Shown: positions 8,297 through 18,946, counted from the stretch's first letter. The stretch: 64,000 nucleotides of DNA from Alphaproteobacteria bacterium UBA4588 (GCA_905182195.1 CAJJAW010000007.1:62001-126000), one strand, 5' to 3'. Notes: a model not told the origin generated them from the sequence alone. Translations and numbers: made by a program.

Positions 8297-10690
8297 CTAA
8301 AACGGAACATCATCCACTGAATCAGCGCTCTGGATATATTGGGCCACCACCTTCTTGAAGCCTGCTTTATCAAACTCAATGTCCAGTTTATCGCCTTCGA
8401 TGTTGCGCACTTCCCCATAGCCAAACTTTTGATGAAAGACCCGCTCCCCGAGAGAGAACACCAATACAGCCGTTAAATCGATCGTAGCATTCTGGGATTG
8501 TGACAGTTGGCGCATGCCACGCTGTGCACTGCGCTCTTGTAGGCGCCTCCATCCCGGCGAGTTATATACATCTGCATTGCTAGCGCGCTCAAAAATGTCA
8601 CTGCCAACCATGCTTTGGCTGGCTGGGCTGGCGTTTGCAGACATGCCAGCCGCACCATACCCACCGCCATACAGACCGGGCGGTGTGAGTACATCCACAT
8701 GTTCAGTGGGCAGCTCATCGATGAACCGGCTAGGCAACGCGGATTGCCACTGCCCATATACGCGCCTGTTGGCAGCAAAGGAGATGATACAGACCTCTTC
8801 TGCGCGCGTTATGCCCACATAAGCCAGCCGTCGCTCTTCCTCTAGACCTTTTAATCCACTTTCATCCATAGAGCGTTGCGACGGAAACAATCCATCTTCC
8901 CAACCAGGCAGAAACACCATTGGAAACTCCAGTCCTTTGGCCGCATGCAGGGTCATAATCGATATTTTGGCGCCATCTGATTGCTTTTCATTGTCCATAA
9001 TGAGACTGACATGTTCCAAAAAACCTTGTAAATTTTCAAAGCCCTCTAAAGCCTTGACTAGCTCTTTAAGGTTCTCCAACCGACCCGGCGCCTCGGGCGT
9101 TTTATCATTTTGCCAAGAGGTTGTGTAGCCACTTTCATCAAGGATGGTTTCAGCCAATGCAACATGAGTTATAGCCTCCATCCTAATCTGAGCATGCCAG
9201 CGACTTATCCCCTCAATCAACCGCCTAAGTTCCACCATACCCTTGCCGCTCAATCCTTTTGTAGCCAGCAATATCTTGGCACCTTCAACCAAAGACACCC
9301 CATTGCCACGCGCCGCAATTTGGATTTTTTGTTGCGCCTTATCTCCTAGGCCGCGCTTTGGCGTATTTACAATGCGCTCAAAGGCCAGATCATCGTCAGT
9401 GCTGATCGCAAGACGGAAATAGGCCATAGCATCACGGATCTCCATGCGCTCATAAAACCTTGGCCCACCAATAACCCGGTAGGGCAAGCCAATCGTCAGA
9501 AAACGATCTTCAAAAGCCCGCATTTGGTGAGATGCCCGTACCAAAATAGCCATACTCTCGAGATCATAGGGGTCCTGCCCCCTCGTGCCTCTCTGGGAAG
9601 CTTCCACCTCTTCGCCAACCCAGCGGGCCTCTTCTTCACCGTCCCAATGGCCAATCAGGCGTACTTTTTCGCCCCCTGGCTTTTCAGTCCAAAGTCTTTT
9701 ACCCAAACGGCCCTTGTTGCCATCTATGATACCGCTGGCAGCACCAAGAATATGTAGTGTGGATCTATAATTTTGCTCCAAACGCACCACGTGCGCGCCG
9801 GGAAAATCTTTTTCAAAGCGCAGGATGTTGCCAACTTCAGCTCCACGCCAGCCATAAATAGATTGATCATCATCGCCCACACAGCAGATATTTTGATGCC
9901 CCTGCGCCAAAAGCCGCAGCCATAGATATTGCGCCACGTTGGTATCTTGATACTCGTCCACCAAAATATAACGAAAAAACCTTTGATACTGCGCCAAAAC
10001 TTCAGAGTGGGTTTGAAAGATCGTCACTACATGTAACAACAAATCGCCAAAATCTGCGGCGTTCAACTCGCGCAGGCGATGCTGATACTGCCGGTAAAGT
10101 TCGATGCCCTTATGGTCATACGCCCCGGCTTCTGACGCGGGCACGTGCTCGGGCGTCCACGCCCGGTTCTTCCAGGTGTCAATAACCCCAGCAAGCTGGC
10201 GTGTGGGCCAGCGCTTGTCATCAATTTGGGTGGCTGAGATCAATTGCTTCATTAACCGTAGCTGATCATCGGTGTCTAGAATAGTGAAATTAGTCTTTAG
10301 CCCAATCAACTCGGCGTGCCGGCGCAAGATTTTGACACAGATCGAATGGAAGGTTCCCATCCAGGGCATACCCTCAATTTGCCCAATCAAATTGCTAACC
10401 CTATTTTTCATCTCACGGGCAGCTTTATTGGTAAATGTCACTGCCAGAATTTCATTGGGCCGCGCCGCACCAGTGTTTAGAAGATGCGCAATACGAGTGG
10501 TCAAGGCCTTGGTTTTGCCCGTACCTGCACCAGCCAGCATCAAAACTGGGCCGTCCAACTGCTTCACCGCCGCCCGCTGCGCCGGATTAAGCCCATCCAT
10601 ATAGGGCGCTGGGCGTGCAGCCATGGCCACTTGGCTCAAGCTGGGGGATGTGGCGGCCTCAAAGGCATCTGATTCATCAAAACTGCTCAT
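8297..10690 (-). CDS. uvrD: UvrD/PcrA-type superfamily 1 DNA helicase
   Basis: ATP-dependent 3'-5' DNA helicase of nucleotide-excision and mismatch repair and replication restart. The 797-residue protein has Walker A AGAGTGKT at about 53-60, Walker B LVDEYQDTN, motif III GDDDQSIYGWRGA, motif IV EQNYRST, motif V TLHAAKGLEF and motif VI RRLAYVGITRA, all intact. The last 60 residues form the Tudor-like domain common in PcrA/UvrD (GERVFHQKFGYGEV). About 35 extra N-terminal residues precede the helicase core. It stands alone. Confidence 0.95.
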   Translation of the reverse strand: MSSFDESDAFEAATSPSLSQVAMAARPAPYMDGLNPAQRAAVKQLDGPVLMLAGAGTGKTKALTTRIAHLLNTGAARPNEILAVTFTNKAAREMKNRVSNLIGQIEGMPWMGTFHSICVKILRRHAELIGLKTNFTILDTDDQLRLMKQLISATQIDDKRWPTRQLAGVIDTWKNRAWTPEHVPASEAGAYDHKGIELYRQYQHRLRELNAADFGDLLLHVVTIFQTHSEVLAQYQRFFRYILVDEYQDTNVAQYLWLRLLAQGHQNICCVGDDDQSIYGWRGAEVGNILRFEKDFPGAHVVRLEQNYRSTLHILGAASGIIDGNKGRLGKRLWTEKPGGEKVRLIGHWDGEEEARWVGEEVEASQRGTRGQDPYDLESMAILVRASHQMRAFEDRFLTIGLPYRVIGGPRFYERMEIRDAMAYFRLAISTDDDLAFERIVNTPKRGLGDKAQQKIQIAARGNGVSLVEGAKILLATKGLSGKGMVELRRLIEGISRWHAQIRMEAITHVALAETILDESGYTTSWQNDKTPEAPGRLENLKELVKALEGFENLQGFLEHVSLIMDNEKQSDGAKISIMTLHAAKGLEFPMVFLPGWEDGLFPSQRSMDESGLKGLEEERRLAYVGITRAEEVCIISFAANRRVYGQWQSALPSRFIDELPTEHVDVLTPPGLYGGGYGAAGMSANASPASQSMVGSDIFERASNADVYNSPGWRRLQERSAQRGMRQLSQSQNATIDLTAVLVFSLGERVFHQKFGYGEVRNIEGDKLDIEFDKAGFKKVVAQYIQSADSVDDVPF

Positions 10691-10820
10691 AGTGCAATCT
10701 AACCCTAATAAATAAAAAGTGAAATAATTGTTCGCGTTGCGTTCTTATATTGTAATAAAAAGTAAACCTAGGCAAATTTTACACTTAAACTTACAATTTG
10801 AATGATGTAAGCGCTTGCAT

Positions 10821-11969
10821 ATGGATCTAAATTCAAAATATCCCGCCATCTCTGACCTGCGGTACAAAGCCCGCAAACGAATTCCACATTTTGCTTGGGA
10901 ATATCTCGACAGCGCTACAGGCGATGAAAGCACATTGCATCGCAACCGCTCAGCGCTGGATGCCGTCCATTTTGTACCGCGTGGGTTGCGCGGTGAAATA
11001 GTCCCCGAATTAGCCACAACATTCTTAGATCAAGCCTATTCCGCACCCTTTGGTATTGCGCCTGTCGGCATGTCGGGCCTGATGTGGCCCGGTGCTGAAA
11101 AAGCCCTAGCTAGCTTTGCCGCTGAAGCCAAAATCCCTTATGGAATGTCAACCGTTTCCACAGCTACGCCTGAAGACGTAGCACCTCACTTGGGAAATAC
11201 TGGTTGGTTTCAAATGTATCCACCGCGCGACGAGGCTATACGCAACGATATGCTAAAGCGCGTCAAAGACGCCGGCTTCACAACCCTTGTAGTCACGATT
11301 GATGTTCCCTCCCAATCTCGGCGAGAACGCCAAATTCGGGGCGGCTTAGTGCAGCCACCCCGCCTGACACCACGGATTTTGGCACAGGTGGCACGTTGCC
11401 CCGTTTGGGCCATAAAAACGGCACTGAATGGCAAACCGCGCATGAAAATGATTGAGAGCTATGGCAAAGCGGTCATGGAAAGCGTGGCCTCCCTACCATC
11501 TAATAATCATGTAGGCTATCTGCTGCGTACAGCACCTGACCATGACTATGTAAAGATTTTGCGTGACGCATGGGAGGGGTCCCTAATTGTCAAAGGTGTT
11601 ATGTGCCCTGACGATGCCGTTCCCTTGGAGGGATTAGGCGTTGACGCTGCTTGGGTGTCTAACCACGCAGGTCGGCAATTTGCAGGCAGCCCTGGCGCAA
11701 TCGACATGCTGCCAGCTGTTCGGGCGGCCACCAAGCTGCCGTTGATTTTTGATAGTGGAATTGAAGGTGGCCTGGATATACTGCGGGCACTCGCTCTTGG
11801 TGCCGATTTCGTCATGCTCGGCCGGGCATGGCATTATGCATTGGGTGCGATTGGGACCAGAGGCCCTAAGCATATGTATGATATGCTGATGGATGATTTG
11901 GCATCAAACATGATACAAATAGCCGCCACAAAATTAAATGAATTGCCAAATTTATTACACAGGCCCTAA
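10821..11969 (+). CDS. FMN-dependent alpha-hydroxy-acid dehydrogenase/oxidase (LldD-like)
   Basis: TIM-barrel flavoenzyme oxidising an alpha-hydroxy acid such as L-lactate. It has 382 residues from the ATG at 10821; a TTG six bases upstream is an alternative. Conserved blocks include FAWEYLDSATGDEST, FGIAPVGMSGLMWPGAE and WVSNHAGRQF, which holds the catalytic His and Arg. The late block reads DSGIEGGLDILRALALGA, where classical members have an arginine-bearing DGG(V/I)R motif that contacts the FMN phosphate. This may define a subfamily with another substrate. No partner genes are adjacent. Confidence 0.88.
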   Translation: MDLNSKYPAISDLRYKARKRIPHFAWEYLDSATGDESTLHRNRSALDAVHFVPRGLRGEIVPELATTFLDQAYSAPFGIAPVGMSGLMWPGAEKALASFAAEAKIPYGMSTVSTATPEDVAPHLGNTGWFQMYPPRDEAIRNDMLKRVKDAGFTTLVVTIDVPSQSRRERQIRGGLVQPPRLTPRILAQVARCPVWAIKTALNGKPRMKMIESYGKAVMESVASLPSNNHVGYLLRTAPDHDYVKILRDAWEGSLIVKGVMCPDDAVPLEGLGVDAAWVSNHAGRQFAGSPGAIDMLPAVRAATKLPLIFDSGIEGGLDILRALALGADFVMLGRAWHYALGAIGTRGPKHMYDMLMDDLASNMIQIAATKLNELPNLLHRP

Positions 11970-12143
11970 AATCTGACTAATGCGTTTTTAATGTTCATAA
12001 GAAACTTTCATTGCCTATCAGAAACCAGGTCAATTTTTAGGTCTATTTTTTACGGGTTTTATGCTGAATTAATTTTTAAAGTATTGAGGCCAAGGAAGAT
12101 CCAACATTAATAGTTTTAATACAACCTGACTGAGAGAATAATT

Positions 12144-15100
12144 ATGGCTGATTTTCAAAAAATCTTGATTGCTAACCGTGGTGAAATCGCCATTCGTGTG
12201 ATGCGCGCAGCTAATGAGTTGGGCAAACGCACCGTTGCGGTTTATGCGGAAGAAGACAAGCTTGGCCTGCACCGGTTTAAAGCCGATGAAGCCTATAAAA
12301 TAGGTGAGGGCCTCGGGCCTGTTGCAGCCTATCTGAGCATCGAAGAAATTTTACGCGTGGCCAAGGCCTGTGGTGCAGACGCCATCCACCCGGGCTATGG
12401 ACTTTTGTCTGAAAACCCTGATTTTGTGGATGCCTGCACCGAAGCGGGCATCGCTTTTATAGGTCCCAAATCCGAAACTATGCGCCAACTGGGCGACAAA
12501 GCCAGTGCGCGACGCGTGGCCATTGAAGCTGGAGTTCCCGTCATTCCAGCGACCGAAGTGTTGAGCGATGATATGGCAGCTATTAAAGCTCAGGCCGCCG
12601 CCGTAGGCTATCCTTTGATGCTGAAAGCCAGCTGGGGCGGGGGCGGGCGTGGCATGCGCCCAATATATTCTGAGCAAGAAATTGAAGAAAAAGTACTTGA
12701 AGGTCGCAGAGAAGCTGAAGCCGCTTTTGGTAATAGCGAAGGCTATCTCGAGCGGATGATCCAGCGGGCCCGCCACGTTGAAGTTCAAGTTCTGGGCGAT
12801 AAATTTGGCGCAATCTACCATCTCTATGAGCGCGATTGCTCCGTGCAACGCCGCAATCAAAAAGTGGTGGAACGCGCCCCAGCACCATATTTATCTGACG
12901 TCCAACGTGCGCGCATCTGCGCATTGGGTAAAAAGATCTGCGCCCATGTAAATTACGAATGTGCCGGGACCGTCGAATTTCTGATGGATATGGACAATGA
13001 AGAGTTCTATTTCATTGAGGTGAACCCCCGCGTACAGGTCGAGCATACGGTGACAGAAGAGGTGACGGGCATCGACATCGTGCGCGCGCAAATCCTTATT
13101 GCTGAGGGCAAAGACCTGGTTGAGGCCACGGGCACCAACAGCCAAGAAGACGTAAAACTTGACGGCCACGCGATACAATGCCGCGTCACCACTGAGGATC
13201 CGTCGAACAACTTCATCCCAGATTATGGCCGCATCACCGCCTATCGTGGCGCCACAGGCATGGGCATCCGACTTGATGGCGGCACCGCCTATTCTGGCGC
13301 GGTAATCACCCGATATTACGACAGTTTATTGGAAAAGGTCACTGCATGGGCCCCCACGCCTGCGGCGGCCATTGCCCGGATGGACCGCGCCCTACGCGAA
13401 TTCCGCATCCGGGGCGTGAGCACAAATATTGCCTTTGTGGAAAACCTTCTTAAGCACCCCACCTTCTTGAACTATGAATATACCACAAGTTTCATTGACA
13501 CCACGCCGGACCTTTTTGAATTCAGAAAACGCCGCGACCGTGCAACCAAAATTCTAACCTATATCGCCGATATCACCGTCAACGGGCATCCCGAAACTGA
13601 AGGCCGGATTAGCCCCACGCCTGACCTCAAAGCGCCAAAAGCGCCCGTGCCGGTGTTAGACAATTCGATCCTTCCGAAGGGCACCAAAAACATTCTAGAC
13701 GTAGAAGGGCCCCAAGGCTTGGCAGATTGGATGAAGGCACAAAAGCACCTGCTTATCACTGACACAACCATGCGAGATGGTCACCAATCTCTGTTGGCCA
13801 CCCGGATGCGCAGCCATGATATGACCAAGATAGCCCCCGCCTATGCGGCCAACCTTTCTGGCCTATTTTCCGTAGAATGCTGGGGCGGCGCCACTTTTGA
13901 TGTGGCCTATCGCTTCTTGCAGGAATGTCCATGGCAAAGGTTGCGCGATCTACGCAAAGCCATGCCGAATGTGATGACCCAAATGTTGCTGCGCGCCAGC
14001 AATGGGGTGGGCTATACTAACTACCCTGATAATGTGGTACAGTTCTTTGTGCGCCAAGCAGCAGAGACTGGCGTAGATGTGTTTCGGGTGTTCGACAGCC
14101 TCAACTGGGTTGAGAATATGCGCGTGGCCATGGATGCCGTAATTGAAAACAGTAAGGTCTGCGAAGGCACCATCTGCTATACTGGCGATATCCTTAACCC
14201 AAATCGGGCCAAATATAATTTGAAATACTATGTAAAGATGGCCAAAGCGCTTGAAGCCGCTGGCGCGCACGTACTTGGACTTAAGGATATGGCCGGTCTC
14301 CTGAAACCCGCCGCCGCAAAGGCGCTGATCGGCGCTTTGAAGCAAGAAGTTGGCCTACCTATTCACTTTCACACGCATGACACCTCGGGTATTTCTGGCG
14401 CCACGGTGCTGGCTGCCGCCGAGGCAGGCGTTGATGTGGTGGATGCGGCCATGGACGCCTTCTCAGGCGGCACGTCACAGCCGACCTTGGGCTCAATTGT
14501 CGAAGCTTTAGCCTATACCGAACGCGACACCGGTCTCGACATCGCGCAAATCCGTCGAGTGAGCGACTATTGGGAAAACGTGCGCGCACAATATGCGGCC
14601 TTCGAGAGTGGGCTGCAGGCCCCAGCTTCCGAGGTCTATTTGCATGAAATGCCCGGTGGACAGTTTACCAATCTTAAAGCACAAACCCGATCTTTGGGCC
14701 TTGAGGAACGTTGGAGCGAAGTGGCGCAAACATATGCGGATGTGAACCAAATGTTTGGAGATATCGTTAAGGTGACGCCCAGCTCCAAAGTTGTTGGCGA
14801 CATGGCCTTAATGATGGTCTCCCAAGGCCTAACCCGCATCCAAGTCGAAGATCCTACTGTGGATGTGGCTTTCCCAGACAGTGTGATTGATATGCTGCAA
14901 GGCAATTTAGGCCAACCGCCAGGTGGTTTCCCTACGGATCTCGTGGCCAAAGTGCTCAAAGGCCAAGCTCCCTCGACCGATCGCCCCGGTAAAACGATGC
15001 CTTCCGTAGATCTTGACGCTTTGCGAGCAGAATTGAGTAAGCTTTTGGACGGAAAAGATGTGGATAATGAGGATCTCAACGGCTATTTAATGTATCCAAA

Positions 15101-15593
15101 GGTGTTTTTGGATTACATGGGGCGACACAAATCCTATGGCCCGGTGCGCACGCTCCCCACCAAAACATTCTTTTACGGCATGCAACCCGGTGAAGAGATC
15201 ACAGCCGAGATTGATCCTGGAAAAACCCTCGAGATTCTACTTCAAGCTGTTGGAGAAACCAATGCCGAGGGCGATGTCAGGGTGTTTTTTGAGCTGAACG
15301 GCCAACCTCGAGTAATCCGCGTACCAAATCGCAAGGTCAAATCCGCAACCGCCGCCAGGCCAAAGGTAGAAATTGGTAATCCTAATCATATTGGCGCGCC
15401 AATGCCCGGAGTAGTCGCCAGTGTTACAACACAAGTTGGAGATCCGGTCCACAAAGGAGATCTTTTGCTCACTATTGAAGCTATGAAAATGGAAACCGGA
15501 ATTCATGCGGAGCGGGATGCTACAATCAAGGCTATGCATGTGGTGGCCGGGGCACAAATTGACGCAAAAGACCTGCTCGTCGAGTTAGAATAA
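12144..15593 (+). CDS. pyc: Pyruvate carboxylase
   Basis: Biotin enzyme converting pyruvate, bicarbonate and ATP to oxaloacetate; the main anaplerotic step. The 1149-residue chain is full length. Biotin carboxylase spans about 1-460 (starting FQKILIANRGEIAIRVMRA, glycine-rich loop KASWGGGGRGMR). The carboxyltransferase spans about 535-830 (TMRDGHQSLLATRMR, metal-binding HFHTHDTSG). The biotin carrier domain at the C-terminus has EAMKMET with the biotinyl lysine at about 1115. No frame break in 3.4 kb. It is a single gene preceded by a 174-base spacer. Confidence 0.98.
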   Translation: MADFQKILIANRGEIAIRVMRAANELGKRTVAVYAEEDKLGLHRFKADEAYKIGEGLGPVAAYLSIEEILRVAKACGADAIHPGYGLLSENPDFVDACTEAGIAFIGPKSETMRQLGDKASARRVAIEAGVPVIPATEVLSDDMAAIKAQAAAVGYPLMLKASWGGGGRGMRPIYSEQEIEEKVLEGRREAEAAFGNSEGYLERMIQRARHVEVQVLGDKFGAIYHLYERDCSVQRRNQKVVERAPAPYLSDVQRARICALGKKICAHVNYECAGTVEFLMDMDNEEFYFIEVNPRVQVEHTVTEEVTGIDIVRAQILIAEGKDLVEATGTNSQEDVKLDGHAIQCRVTTEDPSNNFIPDYGRITAYRGATGMGIRLDGGTAYSGAVITRYYDSLLEKVTAWAPTPAAAIARMDRALREFRIRGVSTNIAFVENLLKHPTFLNYEYTTSFIDTTPDLFEFRKRRDRATKILTYIADITVNGHPETEGRISPTPDLKAPKAPVPVLDNSILPKGTKNILDVEGPQGLADWMKAQKHLLITDTTMRDGHQSLLATRMRSHDMTKIAPAYAANLSGLFSVECWGGATFDVAYRFLQECPWQRLRDLRKAMPNVMTQMLLRASNGVGYTNYPDNVVQFFVRQAAETGVDVFRVFDSLNWVENMRVAMDAVIENSKVCEGTICYTGDILNPNRAKYNLKYYVKMAKALEAAGAHVLGLKDMAGLLKPAAAKALIGALKQEVGLPIHFHTHDTSGISGATVLAAAEAGVDVVDAAMDAFSGGTSQPTLGSIVEALAYTERDTGLDIAQIRRVSDYWENVRAQYAAFESGLQAPASEVYLHEMPGGQFTNLKAQTRSLGLEERWSEVAQTYADVNQMFGDIVKVTPSSKVVGDMALMMVSQGLTRIQVEDPTVDVAFPDSVIDMLQGNLGQPPGGFPTDLVAKVLKGQAPSTDRPGKTMPSVDLDALRAELSKLLDGKDVDNEDLNGYLMYPKVFLDYMGRHKSYGPVRTLPTKTFFYGMQPGEEITAEIDPGKTLEILLQAVGETNAEGDVRVFFELNGQPRVIRVPNRKVKSATAARPKVEIGNPNHIGAPMPGVVASVTTQVGDPVHKGDLLLTIEAMKMETGIHAERDATIKAMHVVAGAQIDAKDLLVELE

Positions 15594-16086
15594 GATCAAT
15601 TATCTCAGTTTATTCTTCTCAACTTTCGACAGCTGAAAATGAAACTTACTTAATGCCCAGTCTTGCCTAATGTCCTAATCTCTAAAATAATTATACCCTT
15701 TAAGGGTATGACCCAAGCGATGATTAAAAGCGCCTGCTACCAGATATGAATAATTCTGGTGGCTGGGGCGTCTCTAGCCTGTTAGTTTTCGAGTACGGTT
15801 GGTATCTTCTGTGTTCGCTTTACGCAAAAGCCTCAGTGTTTCATAATGTCTATGCAAACCGACCCAGAAGACTGATAGTGTTTAACCCTACCGCATGATT
15901 TACCTATTGAGTGTATGCCCAGTTTTTATTTTGGGTGGCACATAAGAAAATCTTTACCAATGAGAAGAATACCATCCAAACGAGTTTGAAACCACCAGAC
16001 GAAATTTGAAAAATAAACTACAAATTAGAGCATTTTACCCCTTGCGGGGGAAAGCCTCTAAGGCTACTTCAGCCTCACTAACGGAT
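15594..16086. other. Gene-free region between pyc and tRNA-Gly
   Basis: No supported ORF. An inverted repeat ATACCCTT-T-AAGGGTAT lies at 15693-15709, and ACCAGA/TCTGGT form a smaller hairpin near 15740-15761. A small RNA is possible but nothing identifies one. Confidence 0.35.
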
Positions 16087-16161
16087 GCGGGCGTAGCTCA
16101 GGGGTAGAGCATAACCTTGCCAAGGTTAGGGTCGAGAGTTCGAATCTCTTCGCCCGCTCCA
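16087..16161 (+). tRNA. tRNA-Gly (anticodon GCC)
   Basis: Complete cloverleaf of 75 bases including encoded CCA. Acceptor GCGGGCG (16087-16093) pairs with CGCCCGC (16151-16157), discriminator T, then CCA. The anticodon loop is TTGCCAA with anticodon GCC, and the T loop is TTCGAAT. Confidence 0.97.
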
Positions 16162-16475
16162 GTTAGTAGTAAGGAAATGAGTACCTTACGTTTGCCGCCA
16201 TGTTTCAACAGGCTAGCAACTTCCAAGAACATCTGAGAGCATCCATGCACGTTTTTATTTTAGAGTAAAAACCCCCACCAGCATTGCGATAACTGACTAA
16301 TACAGGGCAGTGGGCCACGCGGAAAGCGGAAGAGAACGCGTAGCGGTAAACTAATTAGTTGCCTGTCTGGTATTTGGATTCACGTCTCTGCTGGGTACGG
16401 GGCGCTCTGTCGAGCTTACCCCTTCTCAATAGTACGACAGCAACCTATAAGGCGAGATAACGGAAAGGGCCTCAA
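16162..16475. other. Leader region between tRNA-Gly and hisB
   Basis: 314 bases with no supported ORF. The 3' end holds the hisB ribosome-binding site (GGAAAGGG, about 16460). The middle is GC richer and has short unconnected self-complementary stretches; no attenuator with a run of histidine codons is visible. Confidence 0.35.
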
Positions 16476-17063
16476 ATGCGTAAAAGCCAAATTACCCGCA
16501 ATACTGCCGAGACAAAAATATCTGTGGACATTAACCTCGACGGCACTGGTAAGTACGAAAATCAAACCGGCGTTGGTTTTTTTGATCACATGCTGGATCA
16601 ATTGGCACGTCATTCGTTAATAGATTTGACTGTCCACTGCGATGGTGATCGGCACATTGATGACCACCATACAGTTGAAGATGTGGGCATCGCCCTTGGC
16701 CAAGCAATTGCAAAAGCGATGGGCGACAAACGCGGCATTCGACGCTATGGCGACTGCCTTCTGGCAATGGATGACGCTCAGGTCCGCTGTGCACTTGATC
16801 TGTCGGGGAGACCATTCTTGGTGTGGAATATTGCAATGCCAACTCAAAAAGTTGGCAGCTTTGATACAGAATTGATACGTGAATTTTTTCAAGCGCTTTC
16901 CACACATGGCAGCATCACACTACACGTTGATCAGTTGCACGGAGTCAATAGCCACCACATCGCAGAAGCCGCCTTCAAATCTGTAGCGCGTGCTCTGCGC
17001 GATGCGCTGGAAATAGATCCACGGAAATCTAACGAAATTCCCTCAACCAAGGGTAAGCTGTAA
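16476..17063 (+). CDS. hisB: Imidazoleglycerol-phosphate dehydratase
   Basis: Mn-dependent enzyme of histidine synthesis that dehydrates imidazole glycerol phosphate to imidazole acetol phosphate. The protein has 195 residues, the monofunctional form without a histidinol phosphatase domain. Metal-binding blocks are [16 protein letters not shown] (about 31-46), [16 protein letters not shown] (about 62-77) and [14 protein letters not shown] (about 153-166). hisH starts 5 bases after the stop. Confidence 0.97.
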   Translation: MRKSQITRNTAETKISVDINLDGTGKYENQTGVGFFDHMLDQLARHSLIDLTVHCDGDRHIDDHHTVEDVGIALGQAIAKAMGDKRGIRRYGDCLLAMDDAQVRCALDLSGRPFLVWNIAMPTQKVGSFDTELIREFFQALSTHGSITLHVDQLHGVNSHHIAEAAFKSVARALRDALEIDPRKSNEIPSTKGKL

Positions 17064-17067
17064 TTCC

Positions 17068-17706
17068 ATGCTGACAGCCCTGATAGACTACGACAGCGGA
17101 AACCTGCATTCAGCGCAAAAAGCTTTTGAGCGTATGGCCACTGAATTGCCAAACGAAGAGGTTGTCGTCACAAAAGATCCAAATGTACTGCAAAAAGCAG
17201 ACCGGATTGTTCTGCCAGGCGATGGCGCCTTTCCGACCTGCAAAACTGCGCTTATGTCCAAAACTGGGCTTTTTGAAGCGTTATTGGAGGCGGTGGAAAC
17301 CCAGAGCAAGCCGTTTTTAGGTATTTGCGTTGGAATGCAGATGATGGCGAGCTTTGGCCATGAGTATGTTACAACATCTGGACTGGACTGGGTCAGTGGC
17401 AACATCCGCCCCATTCAACCCAACAGTCTCAAAATAAAAGTGCCACATATGGGCTGGAATGATCTTATAATCACCGGTGCTCACCCGGTACTTGATGGCA
17501 TAAAAACAGGTGACCATGCCTATTTTGTGCATTCATACCATTTCGAAGTGGACAATGTAGCTCAACGGCTGGCCCATGTAGATTATGCCGAAGATATCAC
17601 AGCTATAGTCAGCAGTGGTACCCGCATAGGCACTCAGTTTCATCCTGAGAAAAGTCAGGGCACTGGGCTCCGGTTAATTTCAAATTTTTTAAATTGGCGG
17701 CCATAA
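17068..17706 (+). CDS. hisH: Imidazole glycerol phosphate synthase, glutaminase subunit
   Basis: Class I glutamine amidotransferase that passes ammonia to HisF. In 212 residues the catalytic triad is visible: Cys87 in GICVGMQMM, and His192 and Glu194 in TQFHPEKSQG. The oxyanion region is PGDGAF. It follows hisB closely, but hisA and its partner hisF are separated from it by a 523-base gap. Confidence 0.97.
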   Translation: MLTALIDYDSGNLHSAQKAFERMATELPNEEVVVTKDPNVLQKADRIVLPGDGAFPTCKTALMSKTGLFEALLEAVETQSKPFLGICVGMQMMASFGHEYVTTSGLDWVSGNIRPIQPNSLKIKVPHMGWNDLIITGAHPVLDGIKTGDHAYFVHSYHFEVDNVAQRLAHVDYAEDITAIVSSGTRIGTQFHPEKSQGTGLRLISNFLNWRP

Positions 17707-18229
17707 TTAAAAATATCTGACTAGGTTGATCCAATCAAAAATTACATCCAAACCGCGCTTAAAGACCATGACAAAACCACCGACAGTTATCCTCAAACAA
17801 TAGATTATTTAAGCATCCAAGATGCTAAATATTACAAAATCGTATCGCCATTACTTTTTGCCATCATATGCAGGATAATATATCAACAAGTGAAGGCTCT
17901 ATTATCGTTACGGTTCGTATCTTGTTAATTCAGATTAATAGTTTCCGTCATGCTTGATTACTCAACATGGATATTCCCAGTAGTCTTACTGGGTTCATAC
18001 TTGCGAATACCAAGCTATCCGCTACAACAAAGTACCCGTGGGGCTGAAAATCAAAGCTGTATAAACAGAAATATTTTTGATTATTTTCTAGCTCTGAATT
18101 CATCTTAAACTCAGACACATACAGCCCGCTCCATATTACCTTTTTTAATTAAGTTAATTTAAGGTAACTTTGCATCTTGCTTCTAAGCATGACATAGGAC
18201 CGCCTAATTACAGCCGAAATGAGGCCCGC
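17707..18229. other. Gene-free gap inside the his cluster
   Basis: 523 bases between hisH and hisA, AT rich and with many stops in all frames; I see no gene. The hisA frame is open upstream to a GTG/TTG-type start at 18170, but the family start is at 18230. In many relatives a small DUF2147 gene sits between hisH and hisA; I could not recognise a remnant of it here. A promoter for hisAFE is likely. Confidence 0.4.
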
Positions 18230-18946
18230 ATGATCCTGTACCCAGCAATCGATCTCAAAGATGGAAAAGCCGTGCGCCTTTACAAAGGCGAAATGGAAAA
18301 AGCGACTATTTTTCATGACTATCCAGTAACTCAGGCTTTAACATTTGAGGAAGCCGGTTGTGAATGGATCCACCTAGTCGATCTCAATGGTGCGTTCGCC
18401 GGAGCACCGGTAAATGGAGACATTGTTAAAGATATTTTGGCCACCGTTTCCATCCCCTGCCAGCTTGGTGGTGGAATTCGTGATATGGCTACGATTGAGG
18501 CCTGGATCAGTCGCGGCTTGTCACGAATTATTTTGGGCACAGTCGCAGTTGAGAACCCGACACTTGTTCGCGAAGCCGCACTTGCCTTTCCCGGTAAAAT
18601 TGCTGTGGGCCTAGATGCTCGCGAAGGCCGGGTGGCAACACGCGGTTGGGCCTCTGAAACGAATATTATGGTTACTGATCTTGCCCAGCAGTTTGAAGAT
18701 GACGGAATTACAGCCATTATTTATACTGATATCAACCGCGATGGTGCGATGGGAGGCCCAAATGTCGCAGCAACTGAAGCCCTGGCGCGGGCTGTAAACA
18801 TTCCTGTCATAGCGTCCGGCGGCGTCTCCTCCATGCAAGACCTACATGATTTAAAAGCTACAGGTGTGATTTCTGGCGCTATTTCAGGGCGTGCACTTTA
18901 TGATGGCGCCATTAATTTGGCAAACGCATTGGATGCATTGAAATGA
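18230..18946 (+). CDS. hisA: ProFAR isomerase (phosphoribosylformimino-AICAR isomerase)
   Basis: TIM-barrel isomerase of histidine synthesis. From the ATG at 18230 it has 238 residues and starts with the family signature [20 protein letters not shown]; catalytic Asp8 lies in AIDLKDG and the second acid is in [14 protein letters not shown] just upstream of this ATG supports it over the longer frame from 18170. hisF follows 31 bases later. Confidence 0.96.
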   Translation: MILYPAIDLKDGKAVRLYKGEMEKATIFHDYPVTQALTFEEAGCEWIHLVDLNGAFAGAPVNGDIVKDILATVSIPCQLGGGIRDMATIEAWISRGLSRIILGTVAVENPTLVREAALAFPGKIAVGLDAREGRVATRGWASETNIMVTDLAQQFEDDGITAIIYTDINRDGAMGGPNVAATEALARAVNIPVIASGGVSSMQDLHDLKATGVISGAISGRALYDGAINLANALDALK

